A stretch of 41,710 bases of DNA from Pseudomonas sp. 8O. Lineage in GTDB: Bacteria; Pseudomonadota; Gammaproteobacteria; Pseudomonadales; Pseudomonadaceae. How positions within the stretch are numbered: position 1 is the stretch's first letter; each line of letters opens with the position of its first letter. The stretch covers positions 1-41,710 of the forward strand of contig NZ_LR733266.1 of NCBI RefSeq assembly GCF_902506495.1, in the 5' to 3' direction. Positions 7,153 through 15,355 of the stretch are shown in pieces. Made by a program: the position numbers and the translations under genes. The notes below the pieces were generated by a model, which was given only the letters and a program-made list of their open reading frames with translations, was not told where the DNA came from and made no database searches.

Positions 7153-7752
7153 TTACAGGCTGATCGGGCGTCGACCTGCCAAGGCATGGGCCAGGGTGCC
7201 GCCGTCGACCAGTTCTAGCTCGCCACCAAGCGGCATACCATGGGCGATGCGCGAGGCGACCAGACCTTTGCCGACGAGTATCTGGGCGATGTAGTGCGCC
7301 GTGGCCTCACCTTCCACCGTCGGATTGGTGGCCAGGATCACTTCGCTGAAAGCACCGGCATCGATGCGCTCGAGCAGCGCAGGAATACCGATGGCCTCTG
7401 GCCCCAGACCATCGAGCGGTGACAGATGTCCCTTGAGCACGAAGTAGCGACCGCGAAAGCCGGTCTGCTCCACGGCATGCACGTCCATCGGACCTTCCAC
7501 CACACACAGCAGGCTGTCGTCACGCCGCTCGTCCAGGCACAGCTGGCAGATCTCGTCCTCGCTCAGGCTGCGGCAGCGCTTGCAGTGCCCCACGCCTTCC
7601 ATCGCGGCATTCAGTGCCTGCGCCAGACGCTGGCCGCCACTGCGATCACGCTCGAGCAGCTGCAGCGCCATGCGCTGCGCCGTCTTCTGCCCGACACCGG
7701 GCAGGATGCGCAGGGAGTCGATCAACTGGCGAATCAGAGGGCTGAAACTCAT
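7153..7752 (-). CDS. recR: Recombination mediator protein RecR
   Basis: A 199-residue protein of normal length for RecR, which with RecF and RecO loads RecA on gapped DNA. It starts MSFSPLIRQLIDSLRILPGVGQ, has a helix-hairpin-helix near residues 10-35, a four-cysteine zinc finger (CKRCRSLSEDEICQLC) and a Toprim domain beginning LLCVVEGPMDVHAV. The C-terminal LVDGGTLAHALAGRR segment is also typical. The start at 7752 removes 16 extra in-frame codons that fall in repeat DNA. It follows ybaB and dnaX on the same strand, the conserved dnaX-ybaB-recR order, but is separated from ybaB by a 252-base spacer. Confidence 0.97.
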   Translation of the reverse strand: MSFSPLIRQLIDSLRILPGVGQKTAQRMALQLLERDRSGGQRLAQALNAAMEGVGHCKRCRSLSEDEICQLCLDERRDDSLLCVVEGPMDVHAVEQTGFRGRYFVLKGHLSPLDGLGPEAIGIPALLERIDAGAFSEVILATNPTVEGEATAHYIAQILVGKGLVASRIAHGMPLGGELELVDGGTLAHALAGRRPISL

Positions 7753-8004
7753 GGCGTTCCTAAGGTCGTAGCCCGGATACAATCCGGGAGCACAGGTCAC
7801 AGGTCATTCCCGGATTGCATCCGGGCTACAAATTTGAAGCCCGTCGCCGCCCTGCACATGCGATCAACACAATAAGAGTGGCGATCAGGCGACGTGCAGG
7901 GCAAGGCGCCGAAGGACGAGGAACCGCAGTGTGCTGGAGCACATGAGGATTCCGAGTTCGCCGGCAACGCCGCCATGTGCGTCGACTGGACGGCACGGGG
8001 CCTG
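7753..8004. repeat. ybaB-recR spacer: REP pair plus long folded repeat-like segment
   Basis: At 7768-7789 and 7808-7829 lie two opposed copies of the pseudomonad CCCGGAT..ATCCGGG repeat. The rest, 7830-8004, has no recognisable gene. It contains a perfect 9-bp inverted repeat, GCCCTGCAC (7849-7857) and GTGCAGGGC (7894-7902), and a short self-complementary GTGCTGGAGCAC (7931-7942). From memory, similar sequence occurs between genes in several pseudomonads and has been annotated as small 'hypothetical proteins'. I read it as a dispersed noncoding repeat. Confidence 0.55.
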
Positions 8005-8331
8005 TCAGAAGGGCATTTTGAAGCCGGGGGGGAGCTGCATCCCTGCAGTCATGCCGGACATCTTCTCCTGGCTATTCTGCTCAACCTTGCGCACCGCGTC
8101 GTTGACGGCAGCAGCGATCAGGTCTTCGAGCACTTCCTTGTCTTCCTGCATCAGGCTGTCATCCAGGGTGATGCGCTTGACGTCGTGACGACCGGTCATC
8201 ACCACGCTGACCAGGCCGGCGCCGGACTGGCCGGTGACTTCGGCGTTGGCCAGCTCTTCCTGCATCTTCTGCATTTTTTCCTGCATTTGCTGAGCCTGCT
8301 TCATCAGGCCTGCCATGCCACCTTTCATCAT
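8005..8331 (-). CDS. ybaB: YbaB/EbfC nucleoid-associated protein
   Basis: A 108-residue DNA-binding protein of the YbaB/EbfC family. It shows the N-terminal Met/Gln/Lys-rich helix (GLMKQAQQMQEKMQKMQEEL), the central GLVSVVMTGRHDVKRITLDD strands and the C-terminal LIAAAVNDAVRKVEQ helix that forms the tweezer-like dimer. Length and sequence are standard. It lies 24 bases downstream of dnaX, the conserved order. A stretch of T residues on the plus strand near 8275 is the Lys codons of this gene and not a terminator. Confidence 0.96.
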   Translation of the reverse strand: MMKGGMAGLMKQAQQMQEKMQKMQEELANAEVTGQSGAGLVSVVMTGRHDVKRITLDDSLMQEDKEVLEDLIAAAVNDAVRKVEQNSQEKMSGMTAGMQLPPGFKMPF

Positions 8332-8355
8332 GTCGGTATCCTCGGTGTTCGGGGT

Positions 8356-10440
8356 TTAACTGGGAGTATCGATAGGTTCGATGCTGTCGTCGCGCACCTT
8401 GGCGGCGAACTGCTGAATCATCTGCTGCACCAGCGGGTCGGCATGGATCGATGCCTCAGCGCTGCGCTGGCGGTCGGCGCGGCGCCGAGCAGCGGCCTGC
8501 GCCGGAGTTTCCTGCTCGGGCTTGCACAGCTCGATGCGCAATTTGATGCTGCGCCCTTGCTGCTGGTTCAGCGCATCATTGAGACGACGCTGCTGAGTCG
8601 GGTTGAACAGCGCACTGTGCGCAGGGTCCAGGTGCAGCAGCCAGTCATCACCATTGGCTTCGATCAGGGTGCAGTTGGCGGCGATGCTGCCCGTCATGCC
8701 GCCCAGGCCAAGCTGCGGGAACAGTGACAGCCATTCTGCCGCCAGACCGGTAGCCGGTTTGGCGGCCGGCAACGGTTCTTCGACCGCAGGCGTCACGGCT
8801 TCGGCTTGGTCGAAATCGTAATCGAGGGTCTCGGCGTCCATTTCGACATAGTCGTAGTCGCCGAGCGGTGGCTCGTCCTCACTGCCATCAGCATCGGCTA
8901 CTGGCTGTGCGATCTCATTCGGTGCGGACACTTCGACCGACGCAACTTGCAGCGCTGCTGGCTCTGCGGCGTTCACCTCTGGTTCTGCCGGAGCGACAGA
9001 CTGAGCAGGCTCAGCCACAGGCTCGGCAGTTTCCCAAGGCACGTCAACTGCAGAAGCAGCGGGCTCGGGCTCGGGCTCGGGCTCGGCGGGCAGGTCAGCG
9101 ACCGGAGCTACAGGCGCCTCAACAGGCTGGACCGGCTCGCTCACGTCAGGCGTGACACTCGCAGCCGGCACAACAGGGCTCGGCTCGACCGATGCCGGAA
9201 CAACGGGAGCCTGTGCAGCAGGAGCGATAACAGGTGCCGGAGCAGAAACCACGGGAGCCGGCATAGCGGTGCCGGCCACTGGGTTTTGTTGGGAATCAGC
9301 AGTGGCCTGGCTGATCCCCAAGGGCTTTAGCGTGACCTTCGGCGCGTCATCGGCGCCCGCCGGGCGGAAGGCCAGCATACGCAGCAGCACCATCTCGAAG
9401 CCGCCACGCGGTTCAGGTGCCAAGGGTAGATCGCGACGGCCGATCAAACCCATCTGATAGTAGAACTGCACGTCTTCGGCCGGCAGCGCCTGGGCCAGTT
9501 GCAGCACGCGCTCGCGGTCGCCCTGGCCATTGTCGACGGCCTCCGGCAGCGCCTGGGCAATCGCAACGCGATGCAGAACGTTGAGCATCTCCGACAGCAC
9601 GCCATTCCAGTCCGGCCCCTGCTCGGCGAGATGACGCACCGCCTCGATCAGCGCCCGGGCATCGCCCTCGATCAGCGCATGCAGCACACCGTAGACCTGA
9701 CCGTGATCGAGGGTGCCGAGCATGGCGCGCACGTCGGCCGCCAACACCTTGCCCTCGCCGAAGGCAATGGCTTGGTCGGTCAAGCTCATGGCGTCGCGCA
9801 TCGAACCATCGGCAGCACGACCGAGCAGCCACAGGGCATCGTCCTCGAACGGCACGTTCTCGGCAGTCAATACATGTGTCAGGTGCTCGACCACCCGCTC
9901 CGGCGGCATGTTCTTCAGCGAGAACTGCAGGCAGCGCGACAGCACTGTGACCGGCAGTTTCTGTGGATCAGTGGTGGCGAGCAGAAATTTGACGTGGGGC
10001 GGCGGCTCCTCCAGGGTCTTCAACAGGGCGTTGAAGGAGCTGGTGGAGAGCATGTGCACTTCGTCGATCAGGTAGACCTTGAAACGGCCCCGACTTGGCG
10101 AGTACTGCACATTATCGAGCAGCTCACGGGTGTCTTCGACCTTGGTGCGGCTGGCGGCGTCCACTTCGATCAGGTCGACGAAACGACCCTCATCGATTTC
10201 CCTGCACACCGAGCAGGTGCCACAAGGGGTAGAGCTGATGCCGGTTTCGCAGTTCAGGCACTTGGCGATGATCCGCGCAATAGTGGTCTTGCCCACACCA
10301 CGCGTGCCGGTAAACAGGTAGGCATGGTGCAGGCGCTGGCTGTCCAGGGCGTTGATCAGGGCCTTGAGCACATGCGTCTGGCCGACCATTTCGCGGAACG
10401 AGCGCGGACGCCATTTACGTGCAAGAACCTGATAACTCAT
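8356..10440 (-). CDS. dnaX: DNA polymerase III subunit tau (DnaX)
   Basis: A 694-residue clamp-loader ATPase. Visible parts are the Walker A motif GTRGVGKT (residues 45-52), the zinc site Cys64, Cys73, Cys76 and Cys79, the Walker B motif LIDEVH (124-129) and the sensor region FLLATTDPQKLPVTVLSRC. From about residue 370 to 545 there is a long Ala/Pro/Val/Glu-rich linker with an EPEPEPEP run, encoded by four GGGCTC repeats near 9062-9085. After it comes the C-terminal tau domain (LAAEWLSLFPQLGLGGMTG onward) that contacts the polymerase alpha subunit. I see no long A-run of the kind used for the E. coli frameshift that makes gamma. It heads the dnaX-ybaB-recR unit. Confidence 0.97.
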   Translation of the reverse strand: MSYQVLARKWRPRSFREMVGQTHVLKALINALDSQRLHHAYLFTGTRGVGKTTIARIIAKCLNCETGISSTPCGTCSVCREIDEGRFVDLIEVDAASRTKVEDTRELLDNVQYSPSRGRFKVYLIDEVHMLSTSSFNALLKTLEEPPPHVKFLLATTDPQKLPVTVLSRCLQFSLKNMPPERVVEHLTHVLTAENVPFEDDALWLLGRAADGSMRDAMSLTDQAIAFGEGKVLAADVRAMLGTLDHGQVYGVLHALIEGDARALIEAVRHLAEQGPDWNGVLSEMLNVLHRVAIAQALPEAVDNGQGDRERVLQLAQALPAEDVQFYYQMGLIGRRDLPLAPEPRGGFEMVLLRMLAFRPAGADDAPKVTLKPLGISQATADSQQNPVAGTAMPAPVVSAPAPVIAPAAQAPVVPASVEPSPVVPAASVTPDVSEPVQPVEAPVAPVADLPAEPEPEPEPAASAVDVPWETAEPVAEPAQSVAPAEPEVNAAEPAALQVASVEVSAPNEIAQPVADADGSEDEPPLGDYDYVEMDAETLDYDFDQAEAVTPAVEEPLPAAKPATGLAAEWLSLFPQLGLGGMTGSIAANCTLIEANGDDWLLHLDPAHSALFNPTQQRRLNDALNQQQGRSIKLRIELCKPEQETPAQAAARRRADRQRSAEASIHADPLVQQMIQQFAAKVRDDSIEPIDTPS

Positions 10441-10905
10441 GGAAAACCGTCATATGAGGAAAGCAAAAGTGGGCTAATCCTAGCGGAGCAACCGGCAAAT
10501 TGCATCCGCCACCCGCTTGTGTGGAGCAGCATCGCCCCAGCTTGAGAAATAACACTGGTCATTTCTTGCACAAAGCATTAGTATTCGCGCCGTTCGTACC
10601 ACGCTGTAAGTCATTAAAGGCCTTTGCGCCCCCTCGCTGGTTTCCCGGTTCAACGTCTAGCGCGTCTCTGCGCTGCCGCCCTCCCCGATCCCATCTGCTG
10701 ACTGATCAGGCCGACTCGCCGTTTATCGGCGCAGTTCCTCTGCCTGCCTCCGACGTACCGACCACGCCGAAGAACCGTAACAATGGAACTTTATCGTGCT
10801 AATCAAGCTCCGATCGGTTGACATGCTATGGCCGCTTTTCGGCCAACCACATGGAGCTACACCACGCGCAACGAAGCGCACATGCTTTAAGGAATACCCA
10901 GAAAA
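10441..10905. other. 465-base intergenic region between dnaX and the small-protein pair
   Basis: This region separates the divergent dnaX and the first small DUF3509-like gene and must hold both promoters. I see no convincing gene; open frames here have non-coding composition. A small hairpin, TGGCCG/CGGCCA with a CTTTT loop (10829-10845), lies about 60 bases before the small gene. I cannot place -10/-35 boxes with confidence. Confidence 0.5.
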
Positions 10906-11127
10906 ATGAATGCTCAACATCAAATTCAGAAAGCCATCAGCACCCTGACTCACGCCTTCGCTCCGTTCGATTGCCGCATCCTGGCAACGCGCAAGGGCAG
11001 CTTCAGCTTTACCCTGGTCGACAAGACCGGTATCGCTCAGTACAGCCAGCGTCTTTACCCAGGCCAGTACAGCGACGAGTCTCTGCAGCAGGTGATCGAG
11101 CGTACCCGCCAGTCGCTCACCGCCTGA
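10906..11127 (+). CDS. Small DUF3509-like protein, 73 residues
   Basis: A 73-residue soluble protein starting MNAQHQIQKAISTL. The pattern (FAPFDCRILATRKGSFSFTL, then VDKTGIAQYSQRLYPGQ, then LQQVIERTRQSL) resembles the second small protein 54 bases downstream: both have a Phe/Gly-Ser strand region, a YSxxL strand, a Gln-x-Asp turn and a C-terminal ERxxxxL helix. That layout matches the small DUF3509 proteins common in Pseudomonas, whose function is unknown to me. The start follows an AAGGAA ribosome site (10889-10894). Intact length and a good coding pattern support a real gene. Confidence 0.7.
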   Translation: MNAQHQIQKAISTLTHAFAPFDCRILATRKGSFSFTLVDKTGIAQYSQRLYPGQYSDESLQQVIERTRQSLTA

Positions 11128-11137
11128 ACTTAGTCGT

Positions 11138-11171
11138 CATCCTGAGGTCGAAGGTGACCAACCTCAGGATG
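11138..11171 (+). promoter_or_regulatory. Intercistronic 11-bp hairpin abutting the next ribosome site
   Basis: CATCCTGAGGT (11138-11148) and ACCTCAGGATG (11161-11171) are perfectly complementary around a 12-base loop. The right arm ends on the first base of the GGAG that serves the next start codon at 11181. No T-run follows, so it is more likely a translation-control or transcript-processing element than a terminator. Confidence 0.6.
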
Positions 11172-11180
11172 GAGTAGGAC

Positions 11181-11468
11181 ATGGAACTCACCAACCAACA
11201 GCTCGTCGATCACCTGTTCAATCCGTTGCGTGCCAGCTTCAGCTCACCACGACCGGACGGCAGCATCATCCTCGCCTTGCTCGACGAGAGCGACAGCACC
11301 GTCTACAGCCGCGTCCTGGCCAAGCCACAGATCACCGACCAGAATGCCTTCGCCCAGAGCTTGGAAGAAATCCGCCTGGAACTGGCCGTACGCGCCGGCA
11401 ACATACCCGCCGACCTGCGCAAGACGCTCAAGGAACAGGACAGCGTGTTGAATTACCGCATTGCCTGA
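11181..11468 (+). CDS. Small DUF3509-like protein, 95 residues
   Basis: A 95-residue protein starting MELTNQQLVDHLFNPLRASF. It resembles the DUF3509 family of small pseudomonad proteins (PDGSIILALLDESDSTVYSR, then an ITDQNAFAQSLEEIRLELA helix) and the 73-residue protein upstream. No membrane segment, signal or catalytic motif is visible, so no function is proposed. The start is set by GGAG at 11171-11174. It is followed by a strong terminator and shares a transcript with the upstream gene unless the hairpin between them intervenes. Confidence 0.78.
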   Translation: MELTNQQLVDHLFNPLRASFSSPRPDGSIILALLDESDSTVYSRVLAKPQITDQNAFAQSLEEIRLELAVRAGNIPADLRKTLKEQDSVLNYRIA

Positions 11469-11482
11469 GCCTGCAAACACCC

Positions 11483-11512
11483 AAAGCCCGCGCCCAAAGC
11501 GCGGGCTTTTTT
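11483..11512 (+). terminator. Rho-independent terminator after the small-protein pair
   Basis: AAAGCCCGCGC (11483-11493) pairs perfectly with GCGCGGGCTTT (11499-11509) around a CCAAA loop, and the T-run continues to 11512. It lies 15 bases after the stop codon of the 95-residue protein. Confidence 0.92.
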
Positions 11513-11587
11513 ATTGCGCACAGCAAAAACCGCCAGATGGGCGCTGAAGATGGGGATAAGGGAGAGGCAACAGCCTGGAAAACTGGA

Positions 11588-11698
11588 GGTGGACCCTACC
11601 AGCCACACCCCGGCACACAATGTTCCCGCTGTGGCTGCTCCCTTCCGGGCCTGACCAGGTTGACGGGTAATCGTTGCGAGGGGACCGGCAGGGCCACC
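11588..11698 (-). ncRNA. ffs: Signal recognition particle 4.5S RNA
   Basis: On the minus strand the hallmark SRP segment GGTCAGGCCCGGAAGGGAGC is present; it carries the GGAA-type tetraloop and symmetric internal loop bound by Ffh. The ends pair: 5' GGTGGCCCTGCC with 3' GGTAGGGTCCACC, giving a single long hairpin of about 111 bases, as expected for bacterial 4.5S RNA. The exact ends are set by this pairing and are approximate. It lies upstream of dnaX on the same strand, as I recall for other pseudomonads, with the two small plus-strand genes between them. Confidence 0.93.
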
Positions 11699-11731
11699 AT
11701 AACGCTGCTCGCCATTGCGACGGGCCGCGCC

Positions 11732-11759
11732 ATTGTAACGACTAAACGTAAACTTACAA
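11732..11759 (-). promoter_or_regulatory. Putative sigma-70 promoter of the SRP RNA gene
   Basis: On the minus strand a -35-like TTGTAA (11754-11759) and a -10 TACAAT (11732-11737) are spaced by 16 bases and followed by a GC-rich discriminator. Initiation near 11725 would leave a leader of about 27 bases before the mature RNA end, consistent with a processed precursor. Confidence 0.55.
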
Positions 11760-11794
11760 CCGCTTCAAACACTTAGATACGCGAGACACTCAGG

Positions 11795-13429
11795 TTACAC
11801 CCGGAAACGTCCCACCAACTGGGCCAGCCCGTGGGACAGCTCGGACAGATGCTGGCTGGCCCGCGTGCTCTGTTCGGAGGTCTGCGCTGCTTCGTTGGAG
11901 AGGTCGCGAATGTCGCTGATATTGCGTGCGATTTCCTCGGTGACGCTGCTCTGTTCCTCACAGGCGGTAGCGATCTGCGCGGCCATATCGTTGATGCGCT
12001 GTACCGAATCACCGGTCACGCTCAGCGCCTGGTCCACACCGGCCGCCTGTTCCACACTTTGCCGCGCTCGCGCGCTGCCCGAATGCGTGGCCTTGACCGC
12101 GTTCTGCACACCGGCTTGCAGACGCTCGATCATCTGTTGGATATCCTTGGTCGACTCCTGTGTACGCGCTGCCAGCGCCCGCACCTCATCGGCGACCACG
12201 GCGAAACCACGACCCTGTTCGCCTGCGCGCGCCGCCTCGATGGCCGCGTTGAGCGCCAGCAGGTTGGTCTGTTCGGCAATGCCCTTGATCACCGCCAGCA
12301 CCGCACCGATGTTGGCGGTTTCCTGCTCCAGGGTCTGGATGGTGTCGGAGGCGCTCTCCACTTCCTGGGCCAGTTGGCGGATCGAATGAATGGTCGCGCC
12401 GACCACCTGAGCGCCCTCTCGCGACTGCACTTCGGCGTGCCGCGCTGCATCGGCGGCATTCTGCGCATTGCGCGCCACCTCATGCACGGCCACGCTCATT
12501 TCGGTGGCCGCTGTGCTGACCTGATCGACCGCCGCGTGCTCGCTGCTGATCAACCGGTCATTGGCCGCCGCCATGCCAGCGAGACTCTGCGCCGAGTCAG
12601 CCACCTCACCCGTGACCCTTCCGACCTCCTTGATCAACGGCTGCAGCTTGTCGAGAAAGCGGTTGAAGGCATGACTGAGCTTGCCCAACTCGTCCCTGGA
12701 GAGCACGTCCAGGCGCACCCGCAAGTCGCCGTCACCGTCGGCGATCTGTTCGATGCGATAGAGCAGGTTATGCAGCGGACGAGTCACCAACAACGGAAAA
12801 CCAACCACCAGGATCAGGCACACCAGCAGGCCTATGGCGATGATGAGTCCCTGCTGCCAGACCAGCGCTTCGCCGCGGGCAATGGCCTCGGTGCCAACGG
12901 CATTGGCGGCGCTGTCTTCCAACTCACCGAGCTTGTCGATGGCAGTACGCGCCTCTTCGAATTGCGCCTCGCTGTCTGCGAAACTCAGCCGACTGGCTGC
13001 ATTGGGATCGCTGCCGGCCATTTCCAGCACGCGCAACGAAGTCGCCTTCCAACGGTCGAAGCCGCGATCGAACTCCGCCACCAGTGCCAGCGCCTCGCTA
13101 CCGGGCTGCATGTCAGCGAACTTGTGCACGCGGTCGTAGGCCTGCTGCAAGTTCTCCGCATGCGAGGCACGTAATTGTGCGGCGTGCGCACCGGAATCCT
13201 CATCGAGCAGACTGCGCTCAGCGACGAAGGCCTGGTAAAGATCGCGGTCAGCATTCAGCAGCAAGCTGATGGCCGGCAGATGGCGATTGGTCAGCGTGGT
13301 ACTGGATTCGGCAACCTGAGTGATACCGCGCACACCCAAGGTTCCCATCGCTACCAGCAAGGCGGCCAGCAACAGAATGGGCAGAGCAATCTTCCAACGG
13401 AACCCCAGATCGGCAAATGCGCGCAACAT
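11795..13429 (-). CDS. Methyl-accepting chemotaxis protein with four-helix-bundle sensor
   Basis: A 544-residue membrane chemoreceptor. TM1 spans about residues 13-34, a periplasmic all-helical ligand domain of the 4HB_MCP type about 36-192, TM2 about 195-215, HAMP 216-268, and the cytoplasmic signalling hairpin follows. The conserved tip EQTNLLALNAAIEAARAGEQ begins at residue 386. It controls CheA through CheW. The C-terminus ends VGRFRV with no CheR/CheB docking pentapeptide. The ligand is unknown. It stands alone: SRP RNA lies downstream on the same strand and a lipase-like gene is divergent. Confidence 0.95.
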   Translation of the reverse strand: MLRAFADLGFRWKIALPILLLAALLVAMGTLGVRGITQVAESSTTLTNRHLPAISLLLNADRDLYQAFVAERSLLDEDSGAHAAQLRASHAENLQQAYDRVHKFADMQPGSEALALVAEFDRGFDRWKATSLRVLEMAGSDPNAASRLSFADSEAQFEEARTAIDKLGELEDSAANAVGTEAIARGEALVWQQGLIIAIGLLVCLILVVGFPLLVTRPLHNLLYRIEQIADGDGDLRVRLDVLSRDELGKLSHAFNRFLDKLQPLIKEVGRVTGEVADSAQSLAGMAAANDRLISSEHAAVDQVSTAATEMSVAVHEVARNAQNAADAARHAEVQSREGAQVVGATIHSIRQLAQEVESASDTIQTLEQETANIGAVLAVIKGIAEQTNLLALNAAIEAARAGEQGRGFAVVADEVRALAARTQESTKDIQQMIERLQAGVQNAVKATHSGSARARQSVEQAAGVDQALSVTGDSVQRINDMAAQIATACEEQSSVTEEIARNISDIRDLSNEAAQTSEQSTRASQHLSELSHGLAQLVGRFRV

Positions 13430-13625
13430 GATGGCACTCCAGCACTAGGCAAGTATCAGTAGCTTAGTCGAGCCGTGCCAAGTCGCCGTCTGGCCGTGCA
13501 AAAACCCGGAAAACCTCTGGCGCTGAGCTAACCTTCTCCACTCTTACTCGCGCCACTCGTCGCATCCCGCAGTTCGGCCATGATGAGCATTCCCGAGGCA
13601 CGCGCACGCCACCTCAGGAGCAACC

Positions 13626-15218
13626 ATGGCCAATTCGCATAGCCCCTTCCATCCGATCATCTACGTGCGTGGCTACGCCATGACCCCGGGGGAGATCGAC
13701 CAGACCAGCGCAGACCCGTTCTGCGGCTTCAACCTCGGATCTACCGTCTACCGCGCGGTAGCGGAAAAGACCCGCCAGCCACGCAAGTTCGTCTTCGAGT
13801 CGCCAGTGATCCGCCTGGCCTCGGAGTTCGGCTATCAGGACGTATACGAAGACGGCTACGACATTCTCGATCCGGAATGGGCCGCCAACGCCGACAATCG
13901 CCTGGGCAGCCGTTCGATCATCATCTATCGCTACTACGACGAGGCCTCAAGACTGCTGGGTATCGGCAACACACCGAGCCTGGAGGTGTTCGCCAGCAAG
14001 CTTGGCGAGCTGATACTCAAGGTGCGCGAACTGGTGTGCGCCAACCCGAAGAACGACATCACCAAGACCGACTTCCGCTGCTACCTGGTAGCCCACTCGA
14101 TGGGGGGCCTGGTCTGCCGCGGCCTGCTGCAAAATTCCAAACTGGACCCGGGCGGAGCGGCTCAGCTGGTGGACAAGGTGTTCACCTACGCCACGCCGCA
14201 CAACGGCATCGACCTGCTCGGCATCAACCCGCCGAGCTGGCTGAGCCCAAGCGACATCAGCAATTTCAACCGCCAGCGCCTGGCGACCTTTCTGGATCTG
14301 GAAGCCGCCTACACACTTACCGAGCGGGTCGACTGGTTACCCGAGGCACGCTTTCCATCCAAACGTTTCTTCTGCATGGTTGGCACCAACCGCATGGACT
14401 ACGAAGCTGGCCTGGGCCTGTCGCGTACCTTCGCCGGACATGGTAGCGACGGCCTGGTGCGCATCGACAACGCAACCCTCTGCGGCCTGGACGCTCACGA
14501 CAAACCGACAGCACCCTGCGCCAAGGCCTTTACCTATCGAGCACATTCCGGCTACTTCGGCATCGTCAACAGTGAGGAGGCTTACCAGAATCTCACGCGC
14601 TTTCTGTTCGGCGATGTACGGGTGGACATCTGGGCTGAAGTCGACGCCATCACCCTGCCCAAGGAGCTGCGCAAGTCTGAAAGCCAGGGGCAAACGATCA
14701 ACGCTCTGTATCAGTTCGAAGTGCTCGCCGCACCCCGTGGCAAGCTCTGGTACCTGAGCCGGCGTACCGCCGAAGAGGATTCGGTGGCCTGTCTCGCCCA
14801 TCAGCACTGGCTCAAGGCACCACAGGAGAACGGCAAGCTGTACCTTGGCAGTTTGTTTCTCGCTGATCGAGCGCGCGTGAACAGCAGACGCAAGGGGCTG
14901 GCCTATACCTTGACCTTTAACGTGCGGGTGCCGGACTACGAGGTGGAGCGCAAGCTTTGGATCAACCAGCACTTCGAGGGCAGCTATCTGTTCCGCAACA
15001 GTCTGGTGCTGGAAATAACCCCGCCCGGTGCCGACAGTGGCTGGCAGGTAAGCCACGCCTGGCAGAACCAGGGAGTGCATGGTGCCGACCGCAAACTCGA
15101 TGGCAACGTCCTGAAGGACGGAAGTCTGGAGATCGAGGTGCCGTTTGACAGCGCCAGCGAACCCGGCATCAGCGGCCGGCTGCGTTTTTTGGTCGCACGC
15201 TGGAACCACCAGGACTGA
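13626..15218 (+). CDS. Lipase-like alpha/beta hydrolase with C-terminal extension
   Basis: A 530-residue cytoplasmic protein (no signal peptide). The first half is an alpha/beta hydrolase of the PGAP1/lipase type: HPIIYVRGYAM gives the oxyanion strand near residue 10, and LVAHSMGGLVCRGLL carries the GxSxG-type nucleophile elbow with Ser158. VFTYATPHNGIDLLGINPP follows, as in triacylglycerol-lipase-like enzymes, and His/Asp partners could be in HGSDGLV and the YRAHSGYFG segment. The last 190 residues, from about FGDVRVDIWAEV, look beta-rich and I do not recognise them; they may be a substrate or partner domain. It is monocistronic, divergent from the chemoreceptor, with AGGAG before the start. 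Substrate unknown. Confidence 0.8.
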   Translation: MANSHSPFHPIIYVRGYAMTPGEIDQTSADPFCGFNLGSTVYRAVAEKTRQPRKFVFESPVIRLASEFGYQDVYEDGYDILDPEWAANADNRLGSRSIIIYRYYDEASRLLGIGNTPSLEVFASKLGELILKVRELVCANPKNDITKTDFRCYLVAHSMGGLVCRGLLQNSKLDPGGAAQLVDKVFTYATPHNGIDLLGINPPSWLSPSDISNFNRQRLATFLDLEAAYTLTERVDWLPEARFPSKRFFCMVGTNRMDYEAGLGLSRTFAGHGSDGLVRIDNATLCGLDAHDKPTAPCAKAFTYRAHSGYFGIVNSEEAYQNLTRFLFGDVRVDIWAEVDAITLPKELRKSESQGQTINALYQFEVLAAPRGKLWYLSRRTAEEDSVACLAHQHWLKAPQENGKLYLGSLFLADRARVNSRRKGLAYTLTFNVRVPDYEVERKLWINQHFEGSYLFRNSLVLEITPPGADSGWQVSHAWQNQGVHGADRKLDGNVLKDGSLEIEVPFDSASEPGISGRLRFLVARWNHQD

Positions 15219-15355
15219 TGCGACACTAAGCCCTATCGGAAGAGCCGGTTACGGCGCTGCCGAGCCACCCCTTTTATGTTAGCGTTCCCATGTTTTCGGC
15301 TGCGCAGATCCCTATCTGCAGCGTCGAACCTCTCACCTGCAAACGGAGTTACATC

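Noticed and set aside
8268..8290. T-rich stretch resembling a terminator tail between dnaX and recR
   Set aside because: It encodes Lys/Met/Gln residues of YbaB and has no preceding stem.
8356..10440. Programmed frameshift producing a short DnaX form
   Set aside because: No long A-run slippery site was seen on the coding strand; the scan was by eye only.
10829..10845. Hairpin TGGCCG/CGGCCA as terminator or riboswitch
   Set aside because: Only 6 bp, no T-run and no recognisable riboswitch core; kept only as a note on the intergenic region.
13465..13490. TTGGCACGGCT-like sigma-54 promoter before the chemoreceptor gene
   Set aside because: The -24 half is good, but the required GC at -12 is absent at the proper spacing.
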